A stretch of DNA of 45,406 nt, taken from the NCBI GenBank assembly GCA_016868015.1, contig VGIF01000007.1, positions 1-45,406 of the forward strand, written 5' to 3'. The notes below the pieces were generated by a model, which made no database searches, was not told the origin of the DNA, and saw nothing but the letters and a program-made list of their open reading frames with translations. The position numbers and the translations under genes were made by a program. Within the stretch, counting starts at the first letter, position 1. Each line of letters begins with the position of its first letter. This DNA comes from Betaproteobacteria bacterium (GTDB taxonomy: Bacteria; Pseudomonadota; Gammaproteobacteria; Burkholderiales; SG8-41). Shown here in pieces: positions 1-7,705 of this stretch.

Positions 1-525
1 ATATGACGAGAAGCCAGAACCGTGCGCCATGATGCCGCCACCGCTTGCGCCGAACGAATTGATCGCAGCGGCGTTGGCGGTTAGCGCCGCACCTTCAGCG
101 GAGTCAAGATCGTTAGCCGCACCGGTACCCGCGATCCACAGCATGCGCACATTAACCGCGCCGCTGGCCAAGTCAGCAAAAAACTGGTTGATCGCCGCAG
201 CACCATCCGCATACAACACGTTTAGGCCCAACACGTTCGCCACCGACCCAATGGCACCGCCGGCGTTACCGGCGGAGAATGTGAGGTTCGCGGCTGATCC
301 CAGCGCCACGATATCGTGGGTAATGGTACCCGCACGCGTTTCATTAGCCATAATATTGCTGGTCGCCAACTCAATATATTTCCAACCGAGCAGGTTAACC
401 CCAGCCGCCGAACGCGAACCGTGATCCGTTAAATCATCGCCGCCTAGAATAACCGGGCCTGCAACCACGGCCGACGAAGCAACCGCCAGCGACACTGCCA
501 TACATAACTTCTTAACCGTAAACAT
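1..525 (-). CDS. Secreted PEP-CTERM-like protein (5' part, runs off the window)
   Basis: Reading the minus strand from the ATG at 525 gives 175 uninterrupted residues to the window edge. A strong ribosome site (AGGAGG, six bases before the ATG) fixes the start. The protein opens with a typical signal peptide (MFTVKKLCMAVSLAV..., likely cleaved after Ala22), followed by GPVILGGDDLTDHGS and a Gly/Ala-rich, Cys-free body containing LWIAGTG and GGGIMAHGSG. From memory, GGDDLTDHG-type proteins with this Gly/Ala-rich body are often exosortase (PEP-CTERM) substrates in betaproteobacteria. The diagnostic C-terminus lies outside the window, so that assignment is inference. The four TGTAAAATTTTCCGACA-type boxes upstream fit a regulated PEP-CTERM gene. 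The plus-strand ORF over the same bases is a shadow. Confidence 0.75.
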   Translation of the reverse strand, partial: MFTVKKLCMAVSLAVASSAVVAGPVILGGDDLTDHGSRSAAGVNLLGWKYIELATSNIMANETRAGTITHDIVALGSAANLTFSAGNAGGAIGSVANVLGLNVLYADGAAAINQFFADLASGAVNVRMLWIAGTGAANDLDSAEGAALTANAAAINSFGASGGGIMAHGSGFSSY

Positions 526-722
526 CTTGCACCTCCTCTTGATTTCCTACGGCAAATAATAAGTAACCAGTAGCACACGTCTCGTGTCAAAACTGACCTG
601 AGTTGCGGCTAGTCCAAATAAGGCAAATTACGTACAAACCAAGGCATTACTTTGTTAACCTATTGAATTAAAATACTTTATTACGAATTGGCTGGCAGGC
701 TTTCCAGCCGAAACGCGCCAAT

Positions 723-741
723 GTGTAAAATTTTCCGACAC
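723..741 (+). promoter_or_regulatory. TGTAAAATTTTCCGACA box, copy 1
   Basis: The 17-bp box at 724-740 is flanked by G and C. It is identical over 19 bases to the copy at 874. It lies about 200 bp upstream of the secreted-protein gene at 525, a distance usual for an enhancer-type activator site. Function is inferred from repetition and position only. Confidence 0.5.
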
Positions 742-873
742 AAGCACGGGTTCCGCATGGTCACGCGGTGCTGCCGGCCGTAAAAAAACTAGAACATTGG
801 GGAAAACGGGCTCAAATTGGACGAATTTAAGTAGTATCAATTACTATAAAACCCGTAATTCTACGAGCCGTGA

Positions 874-892
874 GTGTAAAATTTTCCGACAC
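874..892 (+). promoter_or_regulatory. TGTAAAATTTTCCGACA box, copy 2
   Basis: Exact 19-bp repeat of copy 1, 151 bp further from the secreted-protein gene and in the same orientation. Confidence 0.5.
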
Positions 893-1205
893 TTGTATTG
901 ACCGGCTTGTTGCCTGAGATGCCAATGCATGAGTTTGTTACTTAAGGGATATTTGGTAGATCAGCCGATTAGTCCTGGACGGTCTTAGAAGTTTCTGGAT
1001 ACCCATTTGCGCACCTTGCATGGCTGCACACCCGTGCTCCTCGGCAATAATTCGAGACAGAGATAGGGGTGATAAGCATTTCGCATCAACCAGGATAGTG
1101 TAACGGTGCTAGCGCGAGCAACAAGCCTCGGCAAAGGCCGCTGCAACCGTCACGCCGAAAAGTAGGCTTGGAGCGACCGCAAAAGATTGCGCAAATCTGA
1201 TCTCC

Positions 1206-1240
1206 CGAAAAACAAACGGCCCCAAACCACGGGGCCGTTT
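1206..1240 (-). terminator. Rho-independent-type hairpin (minus strand)
   Basis: A perfect 10-bp stem, AAACGGCCCC (1214-1223) with GGGGCCGTTT (1231-1240), and a 7-base loop. On the minus strand it is followed by GTTTTT, so it would end transcription coming from the right. No gene for it to terminate was recognised; it may insulate the tract upstream of the secreted-protein gene. Confidence 0.55.
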
Positions 1241-1377
1241 GACCTGCCTGTTGACCCTCGGCAACGTCTGCGGGGATTCAAAAATCGTTGCCGTAAAGCC
1301 AACCCTCCTCCGAGGTCACACCGCCATGGCGACACAACGGTATAGACCTTTAACGCAACACACACGCAACACACACA

Positions 1378-1411
1378 CATGACACCCGTAGAACACCCAA
1401 GCGGTGTCATG
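1378..1411. repeat. 9-bp inverted repeat
   Basis: CATGACACC at 1378-1386 is complementary to GGTGTCATG at 1403-1411, with a 16-base spacer and no T-run. It could be a protein-binding palindrome or chance. Confidence 0.3.
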
Positions 1412-1458
1412 CTCTATTTAGCAAATTGTGTGCCTGTCAGCGATATAATTGTAAAATT

Positions 1459-1487
1459 ATAATAAAATCAAATACTTACATAAATTC
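1459..1487 (+). repeat. A/T-rich dispersed motif, copy 1
   Basis: Contains AATAAAATCAAATACTTACA, the core shared by eight copies in this window. It lies in the non-coding tract upstream of marC. A weaker relative with a 4-base gap is at 660-678. Confidence 0.6.
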
Positions 1488-1532
1488 ACCAGCCAGGCTA
1501 TCCAACGCCAGGCGAGCGCCTGGCACCTGGGG

Positions 1533-1549
1533 TGTAAAAATTTCCGACA
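1533..1549 (+). promoter_or_regulatory. TGTAAAATTTTCCGACA box, copy 3
   Basis: Reads TGTAAAAATTTCCGACA, one mismatch to copies 1 and 2, same orientation. Confidence 0.45.
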
Positions 1550-1658
1550 GTATGGAACACACCCACAAGAACTGGCGGTTCGAAGCACTTGCGCGGCCCA
1601 AAATCGCCGTTATCGGCGAGAATTAATGTCACTACAAATGTTTTCGGCGCAAGGGAAC

Positions 1659-1675
1659 TGCAAAATTTACCGACA
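1659..1675 (+). promoter_or_regulatory. TGTAAAATTTTCCGACA box, copy 4 (diverged)
   Basis: Reads TGCAAAATTTACCGACA, two mismatches to the consensus, same orientation. It is 126 bp after copy 3. Confidence 0.35.
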
Positions 1676-1828
1676 TTGGTAATATTACTTACCCCTTTCT
1701 CACGCCGCTGCGCTGCTTAAAGCCCCAGCATTAATCGTAGCGACCGGCCTGGCGTGCCTTGAACGACGAGCGCGGCCGCCGGCGGCACCGTTGCATTTGC
1801 CACGTGTTGACGTAACCTCGGTGCCACC

Positions 1829-2434
1829 ATGGACATCACCCTCGCCTCCGCCGTGCTGGTCCTGCTGCTGGTGATGGATCCGCTGGGCAACGTGCCATTT
1901 TTTATTATTGTGTTAAAGCACATCGAACCGCGGCGGCGCGCGGCGATCATCATTCGCGAATGCGCGATCGCCTATGGCGTGCTGCTCATCTTTGTGTTTT
2001 TCGGCGAACGCATGCTTGGGCTGCTGGGGCTTACCGACACCTCGCTGAACATCGCGGGCGGCGTAATCCTGTTCCTGATCGCCATGCGCATGGTGTTTAA
2101 ACACCCCGAGGGGGTGTTCGGCGGCACGCCCGGCGGCGAACCCTTCATCGTGCCCCTGGCCATTCCCTCCATCGCCGGGCCCGCGGCCATCGCCACCGTG
2201 GTGCTGCTGGCGGCGCGTTCGCCGCATCGCATGCTCGAATGGATACTCGCGCTGAGCATCGCCCTGGGCGCCACGCTCGCGCTGCTGTTGTTCGCCGAAC
2301 GCATCAGCAAATGGATCGGCGAACGCGGCCTGCTGGCGCTGGAACGTTTAATGGGCCTGCTGCTCACCGCGATCGCGGTGGAAATGCTGCTGCGCGGGAT
2401 CGAGGCGTTTGTGCGGCAGTTGCAGGCGAGCTAA
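1829..2434 (+). CDS. MarC/YhgN-family inner-membrane protein
   Basis: The 201-residue product has about six hydrophobic segments and the family's N-terminal signature LLLVMDPLGNVPFF; mid-protein it has PLAIPSIAGPAAIATVVLL. Length matches the family (about 200). MarC/YhgN proteins are inner-membrane proteins whose substrate is not settled; the old link to multiple antibiotic resistance was withdrawn for E. coli MarC. There is no clear ribosome site before the ATG, but a later start would cut into the first membrane segment. It stands alone on the plus strand, converging on the Bug receptor gene at 2509. Confidence 0.85.
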   Translation: MDITLASAVLVLLLVMDPLGNVPFFIIVLKHIEPRRRAAIIIRECAIAYGVLLIFVFFGERMLGLLGLTDTSLNIAGGVILFLIAMRMVFKHPEGVFGGTPGGEPFIVPLAIPSIAGPAAIATVVLLAARSPHRMLEWILALSIALGATLALLLFAERISKWIGERGLLALERLMGLLLTAIAVEMLLRGIEAFVRQLQAS

Positions 2435-2508
2435 GGCGCGCAACAAAAGCCTGCGCACCGATGGTGCGGCGCGTGATCGCCCGCGCCGCCTCAGCGCAGC
2501 ACGCGCGG

Positions 2509-3489
2509 TCAATTCGCCTTAATCCCCGCCTCGCGCACCAGCTTGCCCCACTTCGCGACTTCCTTTTGCACGTACGCGGCGAACTCCTCGGGCTTGCTCG
2601 CCACCGGGTCCAGACCCATGGTGGCGAAGCGTTCTTTCACCGCGGCGTCATTCGCGGTTTTGTAGACTTCGCCGTAGAGTTTGGCCAGTACATCCTTGGG
2701 CGTGCCGGCGGGCGCGAACAGGCCGTACCATTGATCGAGCGCGACACCGGGCGCGCCCGCTTCGCTAATCGTGGGCAAATCCGGACTCGACGGCGAACGC
2801 TTGGCGCCGGTCACCGCCAATGCGCGCAAACGCCCGGCGCGCACGTGCGGCATGGTGGAGATTGTGCTCGCGGCGGACACCGACACGCGCCCCGCCACCA
2901 GATCGAGAATACTCGGCGCGGTGCCCTTATACGGCACGTGCACCATCTGCGTGCCGGTCATGCGGTTGAACATTTCCAACACCAGGTGCTGCCCGCTGCC
3001 GTTGCCGGAGGATGAAAACAACACTTCATTGGGCCGCGCCTTGCTAAACGCGACCAGCTCCTTGACGTTTTTCACCGGCAGCGAGGGATGCACTGACAGC
3101 ACGTTCGCCGATTGCACAAACAGCGACACCGGCGCGAAATCCTTCACCGCGTCAAAACTCAGTTTATAAACCGCCGGCGTGATGGCGTGCCCCATCGAGG
3201 TCATCAACAGTGTGTGCCCGTCGGGCGCGGCGCGCGCCACGATTTCGGCGGCAATGGTGCCGCCCGCGCCGGGGCGGTTATCCGCGAGCACCTGCTGGCC
3301 CCACGCATCGGAAAATTTTTGCCCAAGCAAACGCCCCGACGAATCCACGCCGCCGCCGGGCGCCAGCGCGATCACCATGCGTATCGGCTTGCTGGGATAG
3401 TTGGCCTGCGCCACGACGTGCCCACTGGCGACTAACGCCAGCCCACTACTGACATATTGTAAGTAGCTGATTTTATTCGACTTTTTCAA
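2509..3489 (-). CDS. Bug/TctC-family solute receptor
   Basis: A periplasmic receptor of 326 residues. The signal peptide is followed by YPSKPIRMVIALAPGGGVDSS, the first ligand-loop motif of TctC-type proteins, then DNRPGAGG and VPYKGTAPS. Family members capture carboxylates or related solutes for tripartite tricarboxylate transporters or act as sensors; the ligand cannot be read from sequence. The start is a TTG at 3489, supported by AGGAG eight bases upstream; no ATG in the right frame precedes the signal peptide. Codons 4-12 overlap a copy of the A/T-rich dispersed motif. It sits at the end of a minus-strand run of Bug, Ldh and SDR genes. No TctA or TctB gene is nearby. Confidence 0.9.
   Translation of the reverse strand: MKKSNKISYLQYVSSGLALVASGHVVAQANYPSKPIRMVIALAPGGGVDSSGRLLGQKFSDAWGQQVLADNRPGAGGTIAAEIVARAAPDGHTLLMTSMGHAITPAVYKLSFDAVKDFAPVSLFVQSANVLSVHPSLPVKNVKELVAFSKARPNEVLFSSSGNGSGQHLVLEMFNRMTGTQMVHVPYKGTAPSILDLVAGRVSVSAASTISTMPHVRAGRLRALAVTGAKRSPSSPDLPTISEAGAPGVALDQWYGLFAPAGTPKDVLAKLYGEVYKTANDAAVKERFATMGLDPVASKPEEFAAYVQKEVAKWGKLVREAGIKAN
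3452..3480 (-). repeat. A/T-rich dispersed motif, copy 2 (inside a coding start)
   Basis: On the minus strand it reads AATAAAATCAGCTACTTACA, two mismatches to the core, and encodes residues NKISYLQ of the Bug receptor signal peptide. Confidence 0.5.
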
Positions 3490-3617
3490 AACAAACGCTC
3501 CTTAAGAAAATTGCGCTAACGGCGCGCGGTGCGCATGATACGCGCAAACTTTCAATGTTTCAGCTCGGCCGGTTCAGGCTGTGTTCGCGCCGGGTGCTAG
3601 CAACAGCTGGCGCCGCA

Positions 3618-4373
3618 TCAACTATTCAAAAACAATCCGCCGTTGATATGCACGCTCTGCCCGGTGATATAGCGCCCGTCGTGGCTGCACAACAGGCGCA
3701 CCATTGCCGCGATTTCCGTCACCTCGGCAAAGCGGCCCATGGGGATGCGCTTTAAATCAAAACTAAACGGCTCATCGCGTTCGGTGTTGGCCGGGCCGGG
3801 CGAGACGTAGTTGACGTTGATGTTGTTGGGCGCCAACTCCACCGCGAGCGCGCGCGTAAAACCCGCGAGGCCCGCTTTCGCCGCCGCCGTGGCCGCGCGG
3901 CCGCTCGAGGGCATATGGCCGAACAAGCCGCCCATGTTGATGATGCTGCCGCCACCCGCGCGCGTGAGGTGCGGCGCGCAGGCCTGCGTCAGGCGAAACG
4001 CGCCGTCGAGCGCCACCGCCAGGGTGCCGTGCCAATCCTCGAAGGTGAGTTGCATGAACGGCTTGTTGGCGTGCTGCACGGCGTTGTTGATCAGGATGTC
4101 GATGCGATTGAACTGCTGCATCGTGGTGTCGACCAAACGCGCCACATCTACGCCGCGCGTGATATCGGCCACGCACGCGACCGCCTTGCCGCCGTGCGCC
4201 GCCGCTTGATTGGCCAGATCAACCGTCTCTTGTAGTTGCGGCCGCGCCGAGCGCGAATTGACCACCACGTTTGCGCCTTCGCGTACGAACAGGCGCGCCA
4301 GTTCACGCCCGATGTTGCGCGCGCCGCCGCTGATCAACACCACTTTGCCGCAGAATTCAGATATCGGATCCAT
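3618..4373 (-). CDS. SDR-family protein with atypical active site
   Basis: The 251-residue product has a short-chain dehydrogenase fold: cofactor loop SGGARNIG (15-22), NNA (96-98), INMGG (145-149), the lysine of the usual YxxxK at 166, and the PG after strand 6. Aligned without gaps to the common NISS...YSASK pattern, the catalytic Ser is Gly149 and the catalytic Tyr is Thr162; only Lys166 remains. Normal SDR chemistry therefore looks impaired. It may bind a nucleotide without reducing, or use other residues. The ATG at 4373 has no ribosome site but directly follows a copy of the A/T-rich motif. It lies 37 bases downstream of the Ldh gene, probably in the same transcript. Confidence 0.85.
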   Translation of the reverse strand: MDPISEFCGKVVLISGGARNIGRELARLFVREGANVVVNSRSARPQLQETVDLANQAAAHGGKAVACVADITRGVDVARLVDTTMQQFNRIDILINNAVQHANKPFMQLTFEDWHGTLAVALDGAFRLTQACAPHLTRAGGGSIINMGGLFGHMPSSGRAATAAAKAGLAGFTRALAVELAPNNINVNYVSPGPANTERDEPFSFDLKRIPMGRFAEVTEIAAMVRLLCSHDGRYITGQSVHINGGLFLNS

Positions 4374-4375
4374 AT

Positions 4376-4399
4376 TTATAAGTATTTGCTTTTATTACG
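4376..4399 (-). repeat. A/T-rich dispersed motif, copy 3 (before SDR start)
   Basis: On the minus strand it reads AATAAAAGCAAATACTTATA and ends three bases before the SDR ATG, where a ribosome site would normally be. Confidence 0.55.
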
Positions 4400-4410
4400 T
4401 TTTTTTAATT

Positions 4411-5427
4411 TTACTCAGCCGCGCCAGGGTGGCTGCCGGCGGCCATCGCGGTCAAGGCGCGCGCGATGCGCGGATTAAGCGCGATGCCTGTCGCGCGGCG
4501 CCGCTCGCGCTCGGCAAACGCGCGCTGTGAAGGGATGCGAATCTCGCTCACGCCCGCCTGGCGCGGCGTGCTGCTGACGGCCTGCACCAGGTGCGACAAA
4601 TATTGTTTGAATTCGCCCAACGGCATCAGCAATTCCGCATCGAACACGATAAACAAAAAGCCGAAGTCGGCGGGCTTGTTATTCGTCATCGCCGAACCGG
4701 CGAGCAAACCCAGCGCTTGCGTCATCAGCGAGAGGCCAAAACCCTTATGTCCGCCAAAGGTAAGGATGCTGCCGGCAAGCGCCGCGGCAGGGTCGCGCGT
4801 GGGGTTGCCTTGCGCATCGATCGCAACACCCGGCGGCAACAACTGATCCAAACGCTTGGCGAGGATCACATCGCCGTTATTGGTGGCCGAGGTAGCGATA
4901 TCAAGCACCAGCGGATGCGGCTCGCCAGGCAAAGCAAATGCAATCGGGTTGGTCCCGAGCACCGCTTTTTTACCGCCCAGCGGCGCCACCACATCCGCGC
5001 TGCACGCAAAATGCGCACAGGCAAAACCTGCGCGCGCGATTTTTTCAACGTAGTACGCGCTGCGGCCGGAGAGCCAACTGTTGCGCATGCCGACCACCGA
5101 AAAACGGTTTGCTGTTGCCTTGTCGATTGCCAGCTCGCACGCGCGATACACCGCGTAAAAGCCCGGATAGTTGCCGCCATCCATGCGCGCGGACACCGGC
5201 GTTTCGTACTCGATGCGTATCGGCGTGCGCGGCTTTTGGAAATTGCGGTGCTCGGCAATGGTCAGGATGCGCGCCAGCCCCAGCGCCGGGTAGCCGCACA
5301 GTTCGGCATCCAGCAAGTTGGCGGTGATGATGCGCGCCTCGTCGGCGCTCAAGCCGATACGCTGTAGCGCGCTTTCGCCTAAGGTGGTGGCTTCGGGGAC
5401 AGTAAGTGTGGTGTGCTGCTCGTTCAC
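4411..5427 (-). CDS. Ldh-family (malate/L-lactate type) oxidoreductase
   Basis: The 338-residue product belongs to the Ldh_2/YlbC/ComC family of NAD(P)-dependent 2-hydroxyacid dehydrogenases, which are unrelated to classic LDH. Visible signatures are NPIAFALPG with the preceding PLGGKKAVLGT, LDIATSA, and the C-terminal GHKGFGLSLMTQALGLLAG. Length is in the family range (330-360). The start is a GTG at 5427, ten bases after the stop of the upstream Bug reading frame, so co-transcription is likely. Likely role: oxidation of a 2-hydroxy carboxylate captured by a neighbouring receptor (inference). Malate, lactate, ureidoglycolate and sulfolactate enzymes all share this fold, so the substrate is open. 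Confidence 0.85.
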   Translation of the reverse strand: MNEQHTTLTVPEATTLGESALQRIGLSADEARIITANLLDAELCGYPALGLARILTIAEHRNFQKPRTPIRIEYETPVSARMDGGNYPGFYAVYRACELAIDKATANRFSVVGMRNSWLSGRSAYYVEKIARAGFACAHFACSADVVAPLGGKKAVLGTNPIAFALPGEPHPLVLDIATSATNNGDVILAKRLDQLLPPGVAIDAQGNPTRDPAAALAGSILTFGGHKGFGLSLMTQALGLLAGSAMTNNKPADFGFLFIVFDAELLMPLGEFKQYLSHLVQAVSSTPRQAGVSEIRIPSQRAFAERERRRATGIALNPRIARALTAMAAGSHPGAAE

Positions 5428-5437
5428 GGATTACCGC

Positions 5438-6415
5438 TCAATCCAGCCTGATCTTCGATTCTTTGATAATGCGGTTATACAACACCACATCTTTGCGCAC
5501 ATATGCCTGAAATTCCTCGACCGAAGTATCCGCCAGATCGAACCCCGCCGCGATCATGCGCTCTTGCATGTCTTTTTGCGCGAGGATTTTGCGGATGTCG
5601 CCGTTGATTTGGTTCACCAGCGCGCGCGGGGTTTTGATCGGCACGCTGACGCCGTTCCAGCCGACCATGTCGATGTCGGGAAAGCCCGCTTCGGTGATGG
5701 TGGGCACATCGGGCAGCGCGGGCGAACGCTTTTTGGCGGTGCTCGCCAGCCCGCGCAGCTTGCCGCTTTGCACATGCGGCACCGCGGCTTGCGCCACCAC
5801 GAACATCATTTGCACCTGGCCCGCCAACACATCGGTCACCGCGGGAACCACCCCTTTGTAGGGCACGTGCACGATGTTGATGCCAGCCGACAATTTGAAT
5901 AATTCGCTGGCGAGCTGCGTGGTGGTGCCGATGCCGGCGGACGCGAAATTAATTTTCCCCGGCTGCGCCTTGGCCAATTGCACCAACTCGGCGAGTGTTT
6001 TCGCCGGCAGCGACGGATGCACTATGCAAATGAACGGGATGGTCGCCATCAGCGTCACCGGCGCGAAATCGCGCACCATGTTGTAGGTGAGTTTGTCATG
6101 CAACGCATCGAGCACGTAATACGCGCCGGTGGACATCAGCCACGTATACCCATCGGGCGCGGCGCGCGCCGCCAACTCCGCCGCGACGATGCCGCCCGCG
6201 CCGGGCCGTTGATCGACGATCACTTGATGGCCTCACTGCTCGGCGAGTTTCTGGCCGACCAGCCGCGGCAACAACTCCGGCGCGGGGCCGATGATGAAGC
6301 GCACGGGTTTGGCGGGAAAAGCTTGCGCCAGCGCGGCCGGCGCAGCGGTCAACAGCGCGCATCCGCCCGCAAAACATAAGTATTTGATTTTATTGAATAT
6401 TTTTTGGAAGCGCAT
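5438..6415 (-). pseudogene. Bug/TctC receptor interrupted by in-frame TGA
   Basis: From the ATG at 6415 (GAGG seven bases upstream) the frame encodes a signal peptide and FPAKPVRFIIGPAPELLPRL. It meets TGA at 6233-6235 and continues in the same frame as [14 protein letters not shown] to a normal family C-terminus at 5438. The paralogue at 7706 has TWGHQV here, so TGG to TGA explains the break. Apart from this one codon the frame is intact, suggesting a recent mutation, a sequencing error or readthrough. Codons 6-14 carry a copy of the A/T-rich motif. The first ligand loop is GPAPELL instead of the usual APGGG-D, as in the 7706 paralogue. It precedes the Ldh gene. Confidence 0.85.
6374..6403 (-). 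repeat. A/T-rich dispersed motif, copy 4 (inside a coding start)
   Basis: On the minus strand it contains AATAAAATCAAATACTTATG and encodes NKIKYL of the Bug signal peptide. Confidence 0.6.
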
Positions 6416-6463
6416 CAATCACCTCACCACACGCCCAACATTCAACATTGAACTCGGACCAGC

Positions 6464-7432
6464 TTACTCCCGTATATCCGCCGCCTTGATGATCTTCGCC
6501 CATTTCGCCACTTCGCCGCGGAAATACTCGCCAAATGCCTGCGGCGAAGTGGGCGCCAAATCCACGCCCAGCGCGTTGATCTTGTCCTTGATGTCGGTCT
6601 TTAGCGCGGCTTGCATTTCGCGATTCAAGGTATTGATAGCAACAGCGGGCATGCCGCGCGGCCCGTTAAGCCCATACCAGGTGCCGGATTCAAACCCGGC
6701 GAGGCCCAGTTCCGCCACCGTCGGCATCTCGGGCGCGAACGGCGTGCGCTTTAACGTCGTCACCGCCAGTGCGCGCAACTTGCCCGCGCGCACATGCATC
6801 CAGGTGCCGCTTAAGTTGGAGATGCCCATATGCACTTCGCCCGCAAGCATGGCGGTCACCATCGGCCCGGTACCCTTGTAGCCCACATGGGTCATCCGGG
6901 TGCCCGCCATGTGATTGAACAACTCGCCGGTCAAGTGGCCGATGCCGCCGGCGCCCGCCGAGGCGTAATTGATCGGCTTCACCTTGGCGAGCGCGATCAA
7001 CTCCTTTAACGAATTCACCGGCACCGTGGGGTGCACCGACAGTAAAAACGGCTGCGAGCCGATGAAACCGATGGGGTCGAAATCGCGCATCGAATCGTAC
7101 GGCAGTTTTTTGCCGAACGCCGCGGTCACCGCGAACGACGCGGTGGGAAACAACACGGTGTAACCATCGGGCGCGGCTTTGGCGACGATGCTCGCGCCGA
7201 CGATGCCCGCGCCGCCGGGTCGATTGTCGATCACGAACGGCTGCCCGAGGCTTTCCGCCATTTTTTGCGTGAGGATGCGCGCCACCACGTCGGAGCCGCC
7301 GGGCGCGAATTGAATCACCACCCGCAGCGGACGGATGGGATAGTTCACCTGCGCCAGCGCGCTGCTTGCGCCCACGCCGAGCAGCGCCACGGCGCCGAAC
7401 CGGTGAAACCGCTTGATCGAATCAAACAACAC
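6464..7432 (-). CDS. Bug/TctC-family solute receptor
   Basis: A 322-residue periplasmic receptor with a clear signal peptide (likely cleaved after SSALA), YPIRPLRVVIQFAPGGSD, IDNRPGGAG and VGYKGTGPM. The reading frame is open to 7498, but the added residues are not signal-like. AAGGGA four to seven bases before GTG (7432) and TTG (7429) supports one of these starts, giving a normal signal peptide. It is the first gene of the minus-strand run with the interrupted Bug, Ldh and SDR genes. It faces the plus-strand Bug gene at 7706 across a promoter-bearing gap that also holds an inverted-repeat element. Confidence 0.88.
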   Translation of the reverse strand: MLFDSIKRFHRFGAVALLGVGASSALAQVNYPIRPLRVVIQFAPGGSDVVARILTQKMAESLGQPFVIDNRPGGAGIVGASIVAKAAPDGYTVLFPTASFAVTAAFGKKLPYDSMRDFDPIGFIGSQPFLLSVHPTVPVNSLKELIALAKVKPINYASAGAGGIGHLTGELFNHMAGTRMTHVGYKGTGPMVTAMLAGEVHMGISNLSGTWMHVRAGKLRALAVTTLKRTPFAPEMPTVAELGLAGFESGTWYGLNGPRGMPAVAINTLNREMQAALKTDIKDKINALGVDLAPTSPQAFGEYFRGEVAKWAKIIKAADIRE

Positions 7433-7552
7433 GGAATCCCTTAAAATTTGCATCGAAAAATCACATCTTGGAACAGCCGCAACTCGCTGTGCGATCATGT
7501 CTTAATCGCGAGGCAAATTCAACTTGAGCAACAAAAGCCGGCACACCACCAT

Positions 7553-7662
7553 CGTCATTCTGGCGCAGGCCAGAATCCAGGTTGTAACTCGCGCCGCCGG
7601 CGCTGAAATCACGCGCTACGCGCGGACGTACGAACTGGGTTCTGGCCTGCGCCAGAATGACG
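7553..7662. repeat. MITE-like inverted repeat, copy 1
   Basis: Two 28-base arms (7553-7580 and 7635-7662) are complementary with a single mismatch; each begins CGTCATTCTGGCGCAGGCC. The spacer is 54 bases. Four relatives are at 8729, 12735, 20523 and 31963. Such elements with ends like GTCATTCCCGCGCAGGCGGG are common in proteobacterial genomes. Lying between two divergent Bug genes, it would form a long hairpin in either transcript. Confidence 0.75.
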
Positions 7663-7705
7663 GGAGCGATAGGTTCGAGCAATGTCGTGCACCAAGGATC
7701 ATTCG

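Larger units (their letters stand above)
526..1828. other. 1.3-kb non-coding tract with repeated boxes
   Basis: No ORF here has a convincing ribosome site or protein-like composition; the three short ORFs (655-840, 1150-1410, 1426-1626) look accidental. The tract holds four copies of a 17-bp box, one strong hairpin at 1214-1240, a 9-bp inverted repeat at 1378/1403 and one A/T-rich dispersed motif. I looked for a sigma-54 GG-N10-GC promoter between 540 and 720 on the minus strand and did not find an exact match. Confidence 0.6.

Noticed and set aside
29-424. 131-residue plus-strand ORF
   Set aside because: It is antisense to a clearly better minus-strand gene with signal peptide and ribosome site.
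540-720. Sigma-54 promoter for the secreted-protein gene
   Set aside because: GG/GC pairs are present but spacing is 13-14 instead of 10 bases.
655-840. 61-residue minus-strand ORF
   Set aside because: No ribosome site, odd composition, and it spans one of the repeated boxes.
1150-1410. 86-residue minus-strand ORF
   Set aside because: It covers a terminator hairpin and an inverted repeat; low-complexity Cys/Val start from CACACA sequence.
4353-4373. GAATTC, GATATC and GGATCC sites side by side at the SDR start, like a cloning polylinker
   Set aside because: The bases encode a plausible SDR N-terminus (MDPISEF) continuous with the gene and no vector sequence flanks them; most likely coincidence.
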